Positions 7,629 through 17,127 of a stretch of 64,000 nucleotides of DNA are shown one piece after another. Origin of the DNA: Nannocystis pusilla (GTDB lineage Bacteria > Myxococcota_A > Polyangia > Nannocystales > Nannocystaceae). Under the pieces are notes generated by a model, which saw nothing but the letters and a program-made list of their open reading frames with translations, did not search any database and was not told where the DNA came from. The stretch lies in the NCBI RefSeq assembly GCF_026626665.1, contig NZ_JAPNKE010000002.1:5123168-5187167 (forward strand), in the 5' to 3' direction. The position numbers and the translations under genes were made by a program. Each line of letters begins with the position of its first letter. The stretch's first letter is position 1.

Positions 7629-8485
7629 ATGCCCGGGACCGAGACGATCGCGGCGCGCACCTCCCTCACCCCGAAGCTCGGCCTCGAGACCTTCGCCGCC
7701 GGGCTGGCCGTCCTCGCCGAGTCCGCCGACCACCGCGTGCGCATGCACGTCGGCCGGCCCGCGCGCGGCCAATGCAAGCACCATCGATTCGTCCACACCG
7801 CCGGCGAGATCGACGTGTTCCCCGCCGGCGTCGCCGACGAATGGCATCAGGCCGAGGCCAGCACCGCGCTCGTCGTGTCGCTGACGCCGTCGCTGCTCGG
7901 CCGCGCCGCCGCGGAGACGGGCCGCGATCCGGCGCACCTCGAGGTGCCCCTGCGCCACCAGGTCCGCGATCCCCAGATCGAGCACATCGTGCGGGCGCTC
8001 GACGCCGAACACGCCGCCGGCCGCCCGGGCGGCGCGCTGTTCAGCGAGAGCCTCGGCCTGGCGCTGGCCGTGCGCTTGCTCGATCCGGTGGCCGCACCGG
8101 CTCCCCCGCGCGCGGCCTCACCCCGCAGCAGCTGCGGTCCGTCACTTCTTACATCGAGGAGCACCTCGATCACGACCTGTCCCTCGCGACCCTCGCCGAC
8201 GTCGCCGGCATCAGCGCCTCGCACCTCAAGACTTTGTTCCGCCGCTCGCTCGGCCTGCCGGTCCACACCTACGTGATCCACCGCCGGGTCGACCGCGCCC
8301 GCGCCCTGCTGCTGCGCGGGAGCATGGCCGCCAGCCAGGTCGCGCTCGAGGTCGGCTTCTCGCACCAGAGCCACATGGCCCGCTGCATGCGCCGCGTGCT
8401 CGGCGTGACGCCGACCTCGCTCACCCGCCCCGGCGAACCGAAGTCGACGAAGCCCTCGCTCGTCGCGCCGGAGCTCGAGCCATGA
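7629..8485 (+). CDS. AraC-family regulator, one-base frameshift near 8100
   Basis: The N-terminal half runs in one frame from ATG 7629 (cupin-like ligand part with FPAGVADEWHQ). The C-terminal half (GLTPQQLRSVTSYIEEHL to the stop at 8485) is in another. The total length leaves remainder 2, consistent with one lost base near 8100 (GCGCGGCC where GCGCGGCGGCC is expected). The two helix-turn-helices are clear: LATLADVAGISASHLKTLF and ASQVALEVGFSHQSHMAR, ending with the usual GVTPTSL. It is divergent from the imine reductase/SDR operon, separated by 118 bp, and is the likely regulator of that operon. The break is probably a sequence error. Confidence 0.8.
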
Positions 8486-8644
8486 GCACGTCGCCGCGAG
8501 CGAGGTCGGTCGAGCCGAAGCGCGAGCCGTCACTTCGCGGACACCACCAGCGCCCGGCCGTCGTCCTCGCTCGACTCGGTCCCGCAGCGCCGCGGTGACG
8601 AGTGACAGGCCGCCCGACCTGTTCGTCGTGGCGTCGCGTACGGC

Positions 8645-9289
8645 TCACTTCGGCAAGAACTTGGGCCGGGCGCCGACGCCCTCGATGCGCGTGTAGGCGA
8701 GGGGCTTGCCGCCCTCGTCGGTGCGCACACAGACCTTCTTCAAGCCGAGCAGGTACTCCTGCAGGCCGACCTCCGGATCGATGAGGAAGCGGCAGCAGCC
8801 CTGCTTGCAGTCGATCTGCTCGCCGAAGTCCCACAGGCCGAGGATCGCGCCCTTGCGCAGCTCACGGTCGAGAGCGATGAGGCCGTCGAGGCCGATCACC
8901 TTGGTGGTCTTGCCCGGCTCCGTGCCGTCACACACCCCGCAGTCCATGGCCACCTCGATCTCCGACGTCGGGTCGAGCAGTGCCGGCACCGGCGCGTCGC
9001 GCTCGGACAGCCACGCCGCGAGCTGGCGCGCCGCCGCCTCCGCGGTCGCAGGCGCGGGCGCTCGCGGCACGATGTCCGCCTCCGACGCCGCAGCTGCCTC
9101 CGCCTCCGGAGCGGTCGCCTCGTCGGCCGCCGGCCTCGCCGCGGAGTCCTCCTCGACCGCGACCTTCGCGTCCTCCACCCGGACCACGACGGTGCCCTCG
9201 GTCACCCCATTGCCGCGAGCGGCGGGCTCGCCGCAACTCACGAGGACGAGCAGCGCCGAGGACATCCACGACAGGTTCGATGCGCGCAT
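8645..9289 (-). CDS. Lipoprotein of unknown function
   Basis: 214 aa. Signal region MRASNLSWMSSALLVLVSC gives a lipobox (LVSC) and a lipid-anchored Cys19. An Ala/Glu-rich linker spans about 40-95. The C-terminal 110 residues carry DCGVCDG and DCKQGCCRF, cysteines that may form disulfides, and the ending GARPKFLPK. No known domain is recognised. It looks like a cell-envelope protein. It is divergent from the VOC gene at 9394. Confidence 0.75.
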   Translation of the reverse strand: MRASNLSWMSSALLVLVSCGEPAARGNGVTEGTVVVRVEDAKVAVEEDSAARPAADEATAPEAEAAAASEADIVPRAPAPATAEAAARQLAAWLSERDAPVPALLDPTSEIEVAMDCGVCDGTEPGKTTKVIGLDGLIALDRELRKGAILGLWDFGEQIDCKQGCCRFLIDPEVGLQEYLLGLKKVCVRTDEGGKPLAYTRIEGVGARPKFLPK

Positions 9290-9393
9290 GGCCTCGAAGT
9301 TCGTACCACCGGCCCCCCGCGCGGCAATCGGCCTCGGACGGCGCCGTGGCCCGCGCTCCTGCTATCCTGCGCGCCGACCCCGTGAGCCCCGCG

Positions 9394-10125
9394 ATGCCCA
9401 TGTTCTGCTGGTACGAGCTCAGGACCACCGACCCCGTCGCCGCGCGAGCGTTCTACGTCGACGCCGTCGGTCTCGTCGTCGCCGCGGGCGACGCCTGCTG
9501 GCGCCTGCGTGCGGACGGGCCCGAGCTGGGCGAGTTCGCCACCCTCCCGGCGCAGGCGGCCGCTCGCGGCGCCCCGGCGCACTGGCTCGGCCACATCGCG
9601 GTCGCCGACGTCCCCGCCGCGGTCCAGCGATTCGTCGCTCTCGGCGCGAGCCCGCTGGGGCCCGTGCAGACGCGTCCCCCGGGCCACCTCGTCGCCCCGC
9701 TCCGCGACCCGCTCGGCTCCGTGCTGGCCGTCACCTCGCGGCCCGAGGCGACCGCGACCCTCGCGTGGTGTGATTTGCACTCCCGTGATTCCGCCCAGGC
9801 CGCTGCGCTCTACGGATCCATGTTCGGCTGGGCGTCGCGGCAGTCGCACGACCTCGGGCCGCTCGGCACCTACCGCGAATTCGCGTGGCACCCCGACGGC
9901 CCCGCCGTCGGCGGCATGTCCGACGCGGCCCGGCGCCCGGAGATCCACACCCACTGGCTGTTCCACTTCGCGGTCGCCGACCTCGACGCGGCCCTGGAGC
10001 GCGTGCGCAGCGGCGATGGTCGAGCGGCGGGCGAGCCGATGCGAGCCCCCGACGGCGCGCGCGTGGCCGCCTGCGAAGACCCGCAGGGCGCCGCCTTCGC
10101 GCTCCACGAGCCCGCTCCGCGCTGA
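9394..10125 (+). CDS. Two-domain VOC (glyoxalase-fold) protein
   Basis: 243 aa from ATG 9394. There are two tandem beta-alpha-beta-beta-beta modules: the first begins MFCWYELRTTDPVAARAFY, the second TLAWCDLHSRDSAQAAALY, each ending with a D-P-x-G-x-x-x-A/L strand (DPLGSVLAV; DPQGAAFAL). This is the arrangement of the CFP32-like/27-kDa antigen type of VOC proteins. The substrate cannot be told from sequence. It stands alone on the plus strand. Confidence 0.82.
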   Translation: MPMFCWYELRTTDPVAARAFYVDAVGLVVAAGDACWRLRADGPELGEFATLPAQAAARGAPAHWLGHIAVADVPAAVQRFVALGASPLGPVQTRPPGHLVAPLRDPLGSVLAVTSRPEATATLAWCDLHSRDSAQAAALYGSMFGWASRQSHDLGPLGTYREFAWHPDGPAVGGMSDAARRPEIHTHWLFHFAVADLDAALERVRSGDGRAAGEPMRAPDGARVAACEDPQGAAFALHEPAPR

Positions 10126-10236
10126 GCGACACCCGCCACGTTCCAAACACCGGCTGCGGAACCGCGTGGGCATCGAGCACCCCGCATCGCCGGGGTCGCT
10201 CTCGCCAAATCCTGCGGGTGATCCGCGTCAACACAA

Positions 10237-10694
10237 TCAATCGCGCCGGGCCCACGGCGGCGCCGCGCGGACCGGCAGGTCGCGGGTCGCGAACCATTGC
10301 TCGATCGCCCGGCGCAGGGCCCTCGCGTGATACGCGAACCACCGCTCGCGCTCCTGCGGCGCCGACAGCAGCGCGTCCTTGAACCGGCGGAACGGCCCGC
10401 GGCCCTCCAGCGCGCGCAGCAGCCGCTCGCGCAGCCGCACGTCGCCGACCTCCTCCGTGGCGAAGCGCGCCATCCACTGGTATTGCTCGTGCGACGGCAG
10501 GCGATCGATCTCGAGGTAGCGCTGCGGGTCGGCGTCGATCCGCTCGCGCTCGCCGGGGTCGTCCTCGAACGGCCCCGTCACGCACACCTCGCCCGTCACC
10601 GTATCGTAGTAGGAGCGCGACTCCAGGTCTGCGCATTCGAACGCGATTCGAAGGAGTCCCAGTCGGGCGTGGGGGCGTCGGCGGCGAGGCGCAT
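10237..10694 (-). CDS. UPF0158 family protein, frameshift near 10646
   Basis: The start ATG at 10694 begins MRLAADAPTPDWDSFE; the next frame continues IAFECADLESRSYYDTVTG to the stop at 10237. The reading needs one extra base near 10646 (GAATCG where GAAATCG is expected), and the length remainder of 2 agrees. The remainder (DADPQRYLEIDRLPSHEQYQ, then MARFATE and RFKDALL) is typical of UPF0158, a small cytosolic family without known function. About 152 residues when repaired, a normal family length. Confidence 0.75.
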
Positions 10695-10786
10695 GCCCTC
10701 GCATTTGGGGCGAAACCGCGCGCGGCGTCAAGCCGATTGCGCGAAACCGCGCCAAGAGGCGCGAACTCGCCCGTCTGCGGGACAAT

Positions 10787-12432
10787 TCAGCGACCGGTCT
10801 CCGGGTGGACGAAGGCCCGGCGGCGGCCGTGGTCGGCGCTGCGGAGGGTGTGCATTTCGGGGCGCGGGGCCGGGGCACCATTGGCCCCGCCGGCGTCGGT
10901 CGGGCACAGCCACGGCAGGCCGTCGATGTCCTTGGCCTCCTCGACGGCGAGGCCGGCGAATCGCACCTGGGCGTCGCTCGACGTCGCCGAGCCGAGCGCC
11001 ACCGTCAGCGCCGCGTTCGGCACCGTCAGCACGATCGAATAGTCCTGGGGGAACGCGCAGGGCGTCGCCACCCCGGCCAGCGCCGTCTGCTCGGCGACCT
11101 CGATCGTCACCATCGACGGCGGGTCCAGCACCGCCGACAGGTTCAGCAGCACCTGCGATTGCTGCGGGTCGGCGGCCAGATAATAGAACCCGCCGACCCC
11201 GAACGAGCCGACGATCCAGTCGAAGCGGACCGCGACGCGCGTGTAGCCCGGGTCCTTCATGCGGGCCAGCATCGGCTCGATCTGCATCCCCACCGCCGCG
11301 TTGCGCTCGGCCACCGCCGCCTGCGCCGCGGCCTGCGCCGCCGGATCGTCGACCTGCGGCGCGGCGGCCTGCTTCGCCAGCAGCTGATCGGCCGGACCCT
11401 GGCCCTTCTCGACCGCCAGCTCCAGCCGGCCACGCCGGCGCGGCGCAGCAGCAGGCCGGCGACCACCCCGAGCTCGTAGGGCTCGAGGTCGCTGTCGAAT
11501 CCCGCGCCGCTGCTGAGGAACAGCCCGTCCGGCAGGTGCGACAGCGCCAGGGCCAGCACCTCCGCGTCGGAGGCGTCGCACCCGAGCTCGGCGATCGCGC
11601 TCATGATCAGGCTGACGTACTCGGCCGAGCCCTCGCTGCAATCATAGCTGCGGATCGCCTTCATCTCGGCCGCGTACTCCGTCTGCAGGCGCGTGTACCA
11701 GTGCGCCGCCGCGGCCATGCCCGCGCCCTCGGCTTGCACCTCCGCCGCCAGCGCCCCGATCAGCTGGCGCCGCAGGTAACGCGGCTCCCACGGCTCCGGG
11801 TACGGCGCCGAGCGGCTGCCCTCGCCGGTGCTCCAGTCGTCCTGATCGCTGAGGAAGTGGAAGCCCTCGTGGAACATCAGCGACGCCGCGAAATCGGGCC
11901 ACAGCGTGCCGCCGTTGCTGGTCCACCACTCGTTTTGCGCCTGCGTCTGGTCGAGCGAGATGCCGAGAGACTTGACGCCGCTCAGCTCGCTCACGTTGAA
12001 GTACGACGTCCACTCCGGCGGCAGCTCGTCGAGCTGGCGCTCGCTGACCACCGGCGGCGCACCGTCCCCGCCCTGGTCGTTCCACACCCACGCGAGCTTG
12101 TCGGGCGCCGACGTCAGCACCACCTGGCGCTGGCGGTAGTTGGCCGCGACGCCCGGCCACGCGCGCTCGGGGCAGCGGTACATCGCCTCGTCGAGGGCCG
12201 CCAGCAGCCGCTCGACCCGGGTCTGCGGCTCGCTCTCGGGCCTGTCCTCGGGGACAGGCACGTCGACGCTCGTCGCCCCGGTGTCGTCCTCGCCGTCGAG
12301 CGTGGCCGCGCCGCTGCTCGTGGTCCCCGAATCGGTGGTGTCGGCCATCGGCGCGCCGGAGTCGCCCGGACAGGCGGCGAGCGCCGCGCTGGCGACGACC
12401 ACGACGCGGGCGGATCGAATCGATGCGGTCAT
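10787..12432 (-). CDS. Lipoprotein with HExxH zincin motif, frameshift near 11425
   Basis: Starts at ATG 12432 with a signal ending SAALAAC. A short Thr/Ser linker (TTDSGTTSSGAAT) precedes a ~500-residue domain. Around residue 190, LMFHEGFHFLSD contains HEGFH, a HExxH zinc-binding signature, and GSAEYVS further on could supply the third ligand. The frame changes near 11425 (LLLRRAGVAG into RLELAVEKGQGPADQ); total length has remainder 2, so one base is missing. The C-terminal part contains Ala/Gln-rich helical sequence and a beta-rich end. It is probably an outer-surface metallopeptidase or a binding protein with that fold. A perfect TGTCC-N4-GGACA palindrome lies inside the gene at 12243-12256. 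Confidence 0.72.
12241..12258. repeat. TGTCC-N4-GGACA palindrome, copy 2 (intragenic)
   Basis: CCTGTCC-tcgg-GGACAGG, a perfect 7-bp stem with a 4-base loop, within the linker of the zincin lipoprotein gene. On the coding strand it encodes VPED. Confidence 0.65.
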
Positions 12433-12781
12433 ACGATTTCAAGCGTCACACCACTCGCAATGTTGTCCAGGCGGCGCGGCGCCGCCGGGGCGACCGCTGT
12501 CGGATCCGCCACAACACCGGCCGCGCGGCGGTCGCAGCTCGCCGCGCCGGTCCTGATGTAGGATGGCGACGGTGACGGGACGATCCGGCACAGCGAGACC
12601 GGCGAGCCGCAGCGCGTCGATCGTGGCGCTCGCGGCCGCGGCGCTCGCAGCGAGGCGCCGCACGACTGTGACGCGGCCATGACGGAATTGGCCCGGCGGC
12701 CGACGCCGCCGAGCCCGCGCGACTCGACCGCTAGGCGCTCGCCGCCGCGGCCGCTCCGCCAGCCCCGGCGGCGCCTCGCCC
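12433..12781. other. Non-coding or unassigned stretch
   Basis: I see no reading frame with a signal, domain or plausible start here. The region is GC-rich, with no clear terminator, and separates two minus-strand lipoprotein genes. It presumably holds the promoter of the downstream zincin lipoprotein. Confidence 0.4.
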
Positions 12782-14400
12782 TCACCAGCTCGCGAACGGC
12801 AGGATCGCGTCCTTCGTCAGCGCGTAGACCCGCTCGGGCGGGCCGAAGAACAGCAGGTCGCGCACGTCCCCGCCCGGGCGCTTCGTCGTCCACAGCACCG
12901 CCCCGTCCTCGTCGATGCGGAACACTCGCGTGCGCGCCTCGTCGCCCTCGTGCTCGCCTGCGCCGATGAACATCCCGCCGAACGGCTCGGCGTCGACCGG
13001 CCCCGCGTGGATCGCCCAGCCGTCGGGCGGCGCCCACTCCATCCACCACTGCTGCGCCCCGTCGGCCGCCGCGAATTTCGCGTAGCCGAGCACGCTGTCC
13101 TCGGGGACATCTCCGTCAGATTGCGTCATCGCCACCGCCAGCGCGGTCTGGCCCGTCACCGTCACGTCGGACGGCAGCGCGTGGGCGTGCGTCGGCGACG
13201 GCAGGGTCGCCTCCCACAGCACCAGGCCCGCGGGCGTCAGCGCCTCGAGGAACACCTGATCGGAGGACGCGTCGTCGGCGTGGCGCTCGCCCACCGCGTA
13301 GATCATGCCGCTGTTGTCCTCGATCGCCACCCCGCGGTAGCGGACGCTCCAGCCGACCCCGACCGGCGCGTCGTGCTGCCACATCAACGCCCCCGCCCCG
13401 TCGAAGCGGAGCACCCACGCCCCCGCCTCGCCGGCCGCGTGATTGCCGACCAGCGCGATGTCCCCGCCCGTCCAGTGCATGTCGGTCACCGCGATCGGCA
13501 GCTCGGGGAACTCCAGCGACCACTCGGTCGAGCCGTCGCCGCCGACGCTGGTCAGCCACAGGTGCCCGCCCGAGCCCGGCTCCTGCGTTTCGGTGTCGAT
13601 CATCCCCGCGACCACCACGTGCCCCTGGACCCCCTGCGCCTGCAGCGGGGCGCGCCCGTGCTCGCCGGCCCACTCGGTGATGTCCCAGAACGCCGGGTCG
13701 TCGCCGCCCGGCAGCGACACCTCGAACAGCTGCGACGCGGTCTGACCCTCGGGCCCGAAGTCGGTCAAGGCGCGGCCGACGATCATCGCCGACGCGTCGA
13801 GGAACCACCCCGGCAGCGGCGCCATGCAGCGCAGGTCGTCGGCCTGCGCCGGCTTCGGCAGCACCAGCGGATCGAGCGGCGCGCCCATGCCGAGCTCGCA
13901 GGTCGGCAGGCAGCCGTCGTCGCCGTCGGCGTTGCCGTCATCGCACGCCTCGCCGGGCTGGACCACCCCGTCGCCGCAGCCCGGCGGCTCGCCCGAGGTC
14001 GACGTGTCCTCGCCCGTCGTGCTCGTCGACGTGTCCTCGCCCGTCGTGCTCGTCGTCGTCGTGTCCTCGCCCGTCGTGCTCGTCGACGTCGTGTCCTCGC
14101 CCGTCGTGCTCGTCGTCGTCGTGTCCTCCCCGTCGTGCTCGTCGACGTGTAGGTCGCGCTCACGCCCTCGGTCGTCGTGCCCTCGCTCGTCGTCGTCGTG
14201 CTGGTGTCGCCGGTGGAGCTCGTCGTGCCGGTCGGCAGGCTGGTGGTCGGCGGGTCGCCGCCCGTCGACGGATCGGTCTCGCTGCCGGCGTCGGTCGCGG
14301 TCGCGCCGTCGGTCTCGGTGTCCCCAGGGACAGGTTGCGAAGGACAGGCCGTCAGCAGCCCGCCGACGAGGATCGCGGTCGAACGATAAACAATCGCCAT
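12782..14400 (-). CDS. Lipoprotein with Myxococcus Cys-rich repeat, frameshift near 14128
   Basis: Start ATG 14400 gives MAIVYRSTAILVGGLLTAC, a lipoprotein signal. A long Thr/Ser linker follows, including four GEDT(T/S)-type units. The frame shifts by one base near 14128, where one repeat reads TCCTCCCC instead of TCCTCGCCC; length remainder 2 agrees. CGDGVVQPGEACDDGN is the Myxococcus cysteine-rich/DUF4215 repeat. The C-terminal ~350 residues are a beta-propeller-like series of short blades (GDIALVGNHA, MIYAVGERHA, GGMFIGAGEH). Likely an outer-surface binding protein (inference). Confidence 0.8.
13096..13109. repeat. TGTCC-N4-GGACA palindrome, copy 3 (intragenic)
   Basis: TGTCC-tcgg-GGACA, perfect, inside the Myxococcus-repeat lipoprotein gene, where it again encodes VPED. 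Confidence 0.6.
14319..14332. repeat. TGTCC-N4-GGACA palindrome, copy 4 (intragenic)
   Basis: TGTCC-ccag-GGACA, perfect, just after the signal peptide of the same lipoprotein, encoding VPGD. Confidence 0.6.
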
Positions 14401-14811
14401 TCTTCACAACGTACGCGCGGCGGACTCGGCCGACAAGCCGCGCCCGTCACGCGAGCCGCCCGATCGACGAATACGCGTACGTCGATCCCTGCCCACATTG
14501 CGAATCGTCCGACCCATGCCCCCCAGCGCGGCGCATCGCTGCGACTTCGCCGATCCGTCACACCCGGGCGACAACGCCCCGTGAGTTCGCCGGCCGCGTC
14601 GGGCCCCCCGCACGCCATCGCCGCTCGCCCGCGCCATCGTCGAGCTCGCCGGAGCTGCCCTGCAGCGAGGTCTCGCGCGTCGACGTCCCGCGGCGCCGAA
14701 CCGCCGCGGCCATGACGATTCATCGGTAACGGCCGAGCTCGCCGCGCCGCGCCCGCGAGGTTGCGCATCGCCGGAACTGGCGCATGCCATGGTCGGGAGA
14801 AACTTTTCAAA
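14401..14811. other. Divergent intergenic region
   Basis: 411 bp between the minus-strand lipoprotein (start 14400) and the DJ-1-like gene (start 14812). No convincing reading frame or RNA is seen. It should contain both promoters, but I cannot pick reliable -35/-10 boxes. Confidence 0.4.
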
Positions 14812-15378
14812 ATGGGTTCCACACCGCTGCAGGGCAAGAAGGTCGCGATCCTGGTCGCCTCGGGGTTCGAGCAGGTCGAGTTGGTCAAGCCGCGCGAGGC
14901 GCTCGACGCCGCCGGCGCGGAGACCGTGCTGGTCTCGCCGGAGTCGAAGCGCGTGCGCGGGTGGGAGTTCAAGGACTGGGGCGACTGGTTCCCCGTCGAC
15001 CTCGAGCTGAGCGACGCCAAGGCGGCCGACTTCGACGCCCTGCTGCTGCCGGGCGGCGTCATCAACCCCGACAAGCTGCGCATCGACGAGGCCGCGATCA
15101 AGTTCATCCGTCACTTCGTCGCCAGCGACAAGCCGATCGCCGCCATCTGCCACGGGCCGTGGCCGTTGATCGAGTCGGGCGGGGTGCGCGGGCGCAAGCT
15201 GACCTCGTGGCCGTCGCTGCGCAGCGACCTCCGCAACGCCGGCGCCACCTGGGTCGACGAGGAGGTCGTGCTCGACCGCGGCCTCGTCACCAGCCGCAAG
15301 CCGGACGACATCCCCGCGTTCAACCGCGCCCTCCTCGACGTGTTCGCCGCCGCCGGGCCGGCCACCCACGCCGCCTGA
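14812..15378 (+). CDS. DJ-1/PfpI family protein
   Basis: 188 aa from ATG 14812. VAILVASGFEQVELVKP is the family's N-terminal strand with a conserved Glu, and AAICHGPW places the nucleophile Cys at residue 113 with His114. ALLLPGG is the oxyanion-side loop. The layout matches the PfpI/YhbO subgroup (about 180 aa), known as glyoxalase-III/protein deglycase or intracellular protease-like enzymes; the exact activity is uncertain. The upstream gggaga is a weak ribosome site. Convergent with the next lipoprotein gene, 7 bp away. Confidence 0.9.
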   Translation: MGSTPLQGKKVAILVASGFEQVELVKPREALDAAGAETVLVSPESKRVRGWEFKDWGDWFPVDLELSDAKAADFDALLLPGGVINPDKLRIDEAAIKFIRHFVASDKPIAAICHGPWPLIESGGVRGRKLTSWPSLRSDLRNAGATWVDEEVVLDRGLVTSRKPDDIPAFNRALLDVFAAAGPATHAA

Positions 15379-15385
15379 GCCGCGC

Positions 15386-17053
15386 TCACGGGTAGTCGGC
15401 GCGCACCACGATCCCGCTCGGCCCGCGCAGGAAGCTGCGCCCGGCCCCGTCGACGCGGATCGTCAGGCCCTCGTCGAGGTTCACGTCGGTCTCGCCCTCG
15501 CCCAGCAGCTCGCCGAGCGGCGTGTACGCGAAGTGGTGGACCACGCGGTTCTGCTGCGGCGTGATCCAGTTGTAGACCTCGCCGAGCACGAAGTCGTCGC
15601 CGCGCACCGGGACCTCCTGGTGGCGGCGGCGGAACGAATCATAGCAGTGTCCGCCGTCCCAGCCCTCGAAGTCGATCGTGGTCCGCTGGACGTCGGCCAC
15701 GTCCGTGCCGTCGGCCGCGAAGAACCGCATGTCGAGGGTCGTGCCGCCCGAGCGCCACAGGAACACGAACTCGCTCTGGTCGTTCATGCCCACCGTGTAG
15801 CCGTCGTACCAGTAGTGATAGTTGACGGGCAGCTGCACCGGCCCGGCGTCGATCCAGCCGGCGCCGCCGGCCTTGAAGCGGCGGTAGTAGATCCCGTTGC
15901 CGCTGTGCTTCTGCGCGGCGACGATGCCCTCGCCCGTGGCCTGGTTGACCGCCACGTGGTCGCCGTAGGAGGCGTCGATGTCGAACGCCTCCTGCTGCGC
16001 GCCCGCCAGCCCGTCGCCGTCGACGAAATTGATCAGGGTCTGGTTCGGCGAGGCCGTGATCACGCTGTTGCCGGCGGCGTCGATCGCCGCGTTGTGGAAC
16101 TCGAAGTAGCCCTCGGCCAGGGCGAGCGCCGTCTCGCCGGTGACGATCGGCTGGCACTCGTTCGACAGCAGCGAGTACGCGATGCGGTGGTTGGCCGGGT
16201 TGCCGCCGGCGTCGAACCACGTCACCAGCACCTTCTGCGCCTCGCGGGCGATGTGGATCTCCGCCTTCGCCCCCAGCCCCTGGCCGGCGTCGTAGCTGCC
16301 GGCCGTGAACTCCGGCCGGCGCACCGTGCCGTCGCCGTTCCAGCACGTCACCTTGAGCGCGCCCGCGTCGCCGCGCACGACCACCAGCGCCCCGTCGGCC
16401 GCCACGTCGTAGTCGTCGATCGGGGTGTCGATGCCGAGGTCGACCTCGTCGTCACACGCGTCGGGGGTCCCGTCGTCGTCGACGTCGACGTCGTCGGGCC
16501 CGGCGAGACAGAGGTCCACGCCGTCGCACACGCCGTCCATGTCGCTGTCGTTCGCGGCGTCGTCGGGACAGACGTCGCACGCGTCGGCGATCCCGTCGCC
16601 GTCGCCGTCGAGCGCGTCGTCGCCGTCCTGGCACGCGTCGCACGCGTCCGGCACGCCGTCCCCGTCGCCGTCGGGCCCGTCGTCGCACAGGCCGCCGGTG
16701 GTGCCGGTGTCCGTGGTCGAGGTTGTGTCCTCGGTGGTGCTCGAGCTCGTCTCCGCGGTCGTGCTCGGATCGGTCGTCGTCGTCTCGCCGGTCGTCGTCG
16801 TCGTCGTCTCACCGGTCGTCGTCGTCGTCTCACCCGTCGTCGTCGTGCCGGTCTCGCTGTCGCTCACTGCGCTGGTGGTCGGCGCCCCCGTGGTCGGCGC
16901 CTCGGTGGTCGGCGCGCCGGTGGTCGCGTCGTCGGTCGTGCTCGTCCCGGCGTCGGTGGTCGAGATCGACTCGGTGGTCGCGGTGGTGTCGTCGCCGCAG
17001 GCGACGCAGGGCAGGAGCACGGACAAGAGCAACGAGGTACGGCCACGCATCAT
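15386..17053 (-). CDS. Lipoprotein with thrombospondin type 3-like calcium repeats
   Basis: 555 aa. The signal ends LLPCVAC, followed by ~100 residues of almost pure Thr/Ser/Glu linker (TTGETTTTTGETTTT pattern). Residues ~120-210 carry Asp-rich repeats of the TSP3 type (DGDGDGVPDACDACQDGDD, DSDMDGVCDG, DVDDDGTPDACDD) that bind calcium in known families. The C-terminal ~340 residues are a beta-rich, propeller-like domain with FAYTPLGELLGEG. It is probably displayed on the outer surface. ATG at 17053 or 17050 are both possible. Confidence 0.85.
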   Translation of the reverse strand: MMRGRTSLLLSVLLPCVACGDDTTATTESISTTDAGTSTTDDATTGAPTTEAPTTGAPTTSAVSDSETGTTTTGETTTTTGETTTTTTGETTTTDPSTTAETSSSTTEDTTSTTDTGTTGGLCDDGPDGDGDGVPDACDACQDGDDALDGDGDGIADACDVCPDDAANDSDMDGVCDGVDLCLAGPDDVDVDDDGTPDACDDEVDLGIDTPIDDYDVAADGALVVVRGDAGALKVTCWNGDGTVRRPEFTAGSYDAGQGLGAKAEIHIAREAQKVLVTWFDAGGNPANHRIAYSLLSNECQPIVTGETALALAEGYFEFHNAAIDAAGNSVITASPNQTLINFVDGDGLAGAQQEAFDIDASYGDHVAVNQATGEGIVAAQKHSGNGIYYRRFKAGGAGWIDAGPVQLPVNYHYWYDGYTVGMNDQSEFVFLWRSGGTTLDMRFFAADGTDVADVQRTTIDFEGWDGGHCYDSFRRRHQEVPVRGDDFVLGEVYNWITPQQNRVVHHFAYTPLGELLGEGETDVNLDEGLTIRVDGAGRSFLRGPSGIVVRADYP

Positions 17054-17127
17054 CGCGGCACTATAGCCCGCGGCCGCGCGTGCATGCGCGCGTCACCGCG
17101 CCCCGGGCGTGTGGCATAGTCGCCCGC

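Noticed and set aside
14000..14135. Possible CRISPR-like repeat array
   Set aside because: The repeats are in-frame codons for GEDT/STT units of a lipoprotein linker with no spacers, so they are protein low-complexity repeats.
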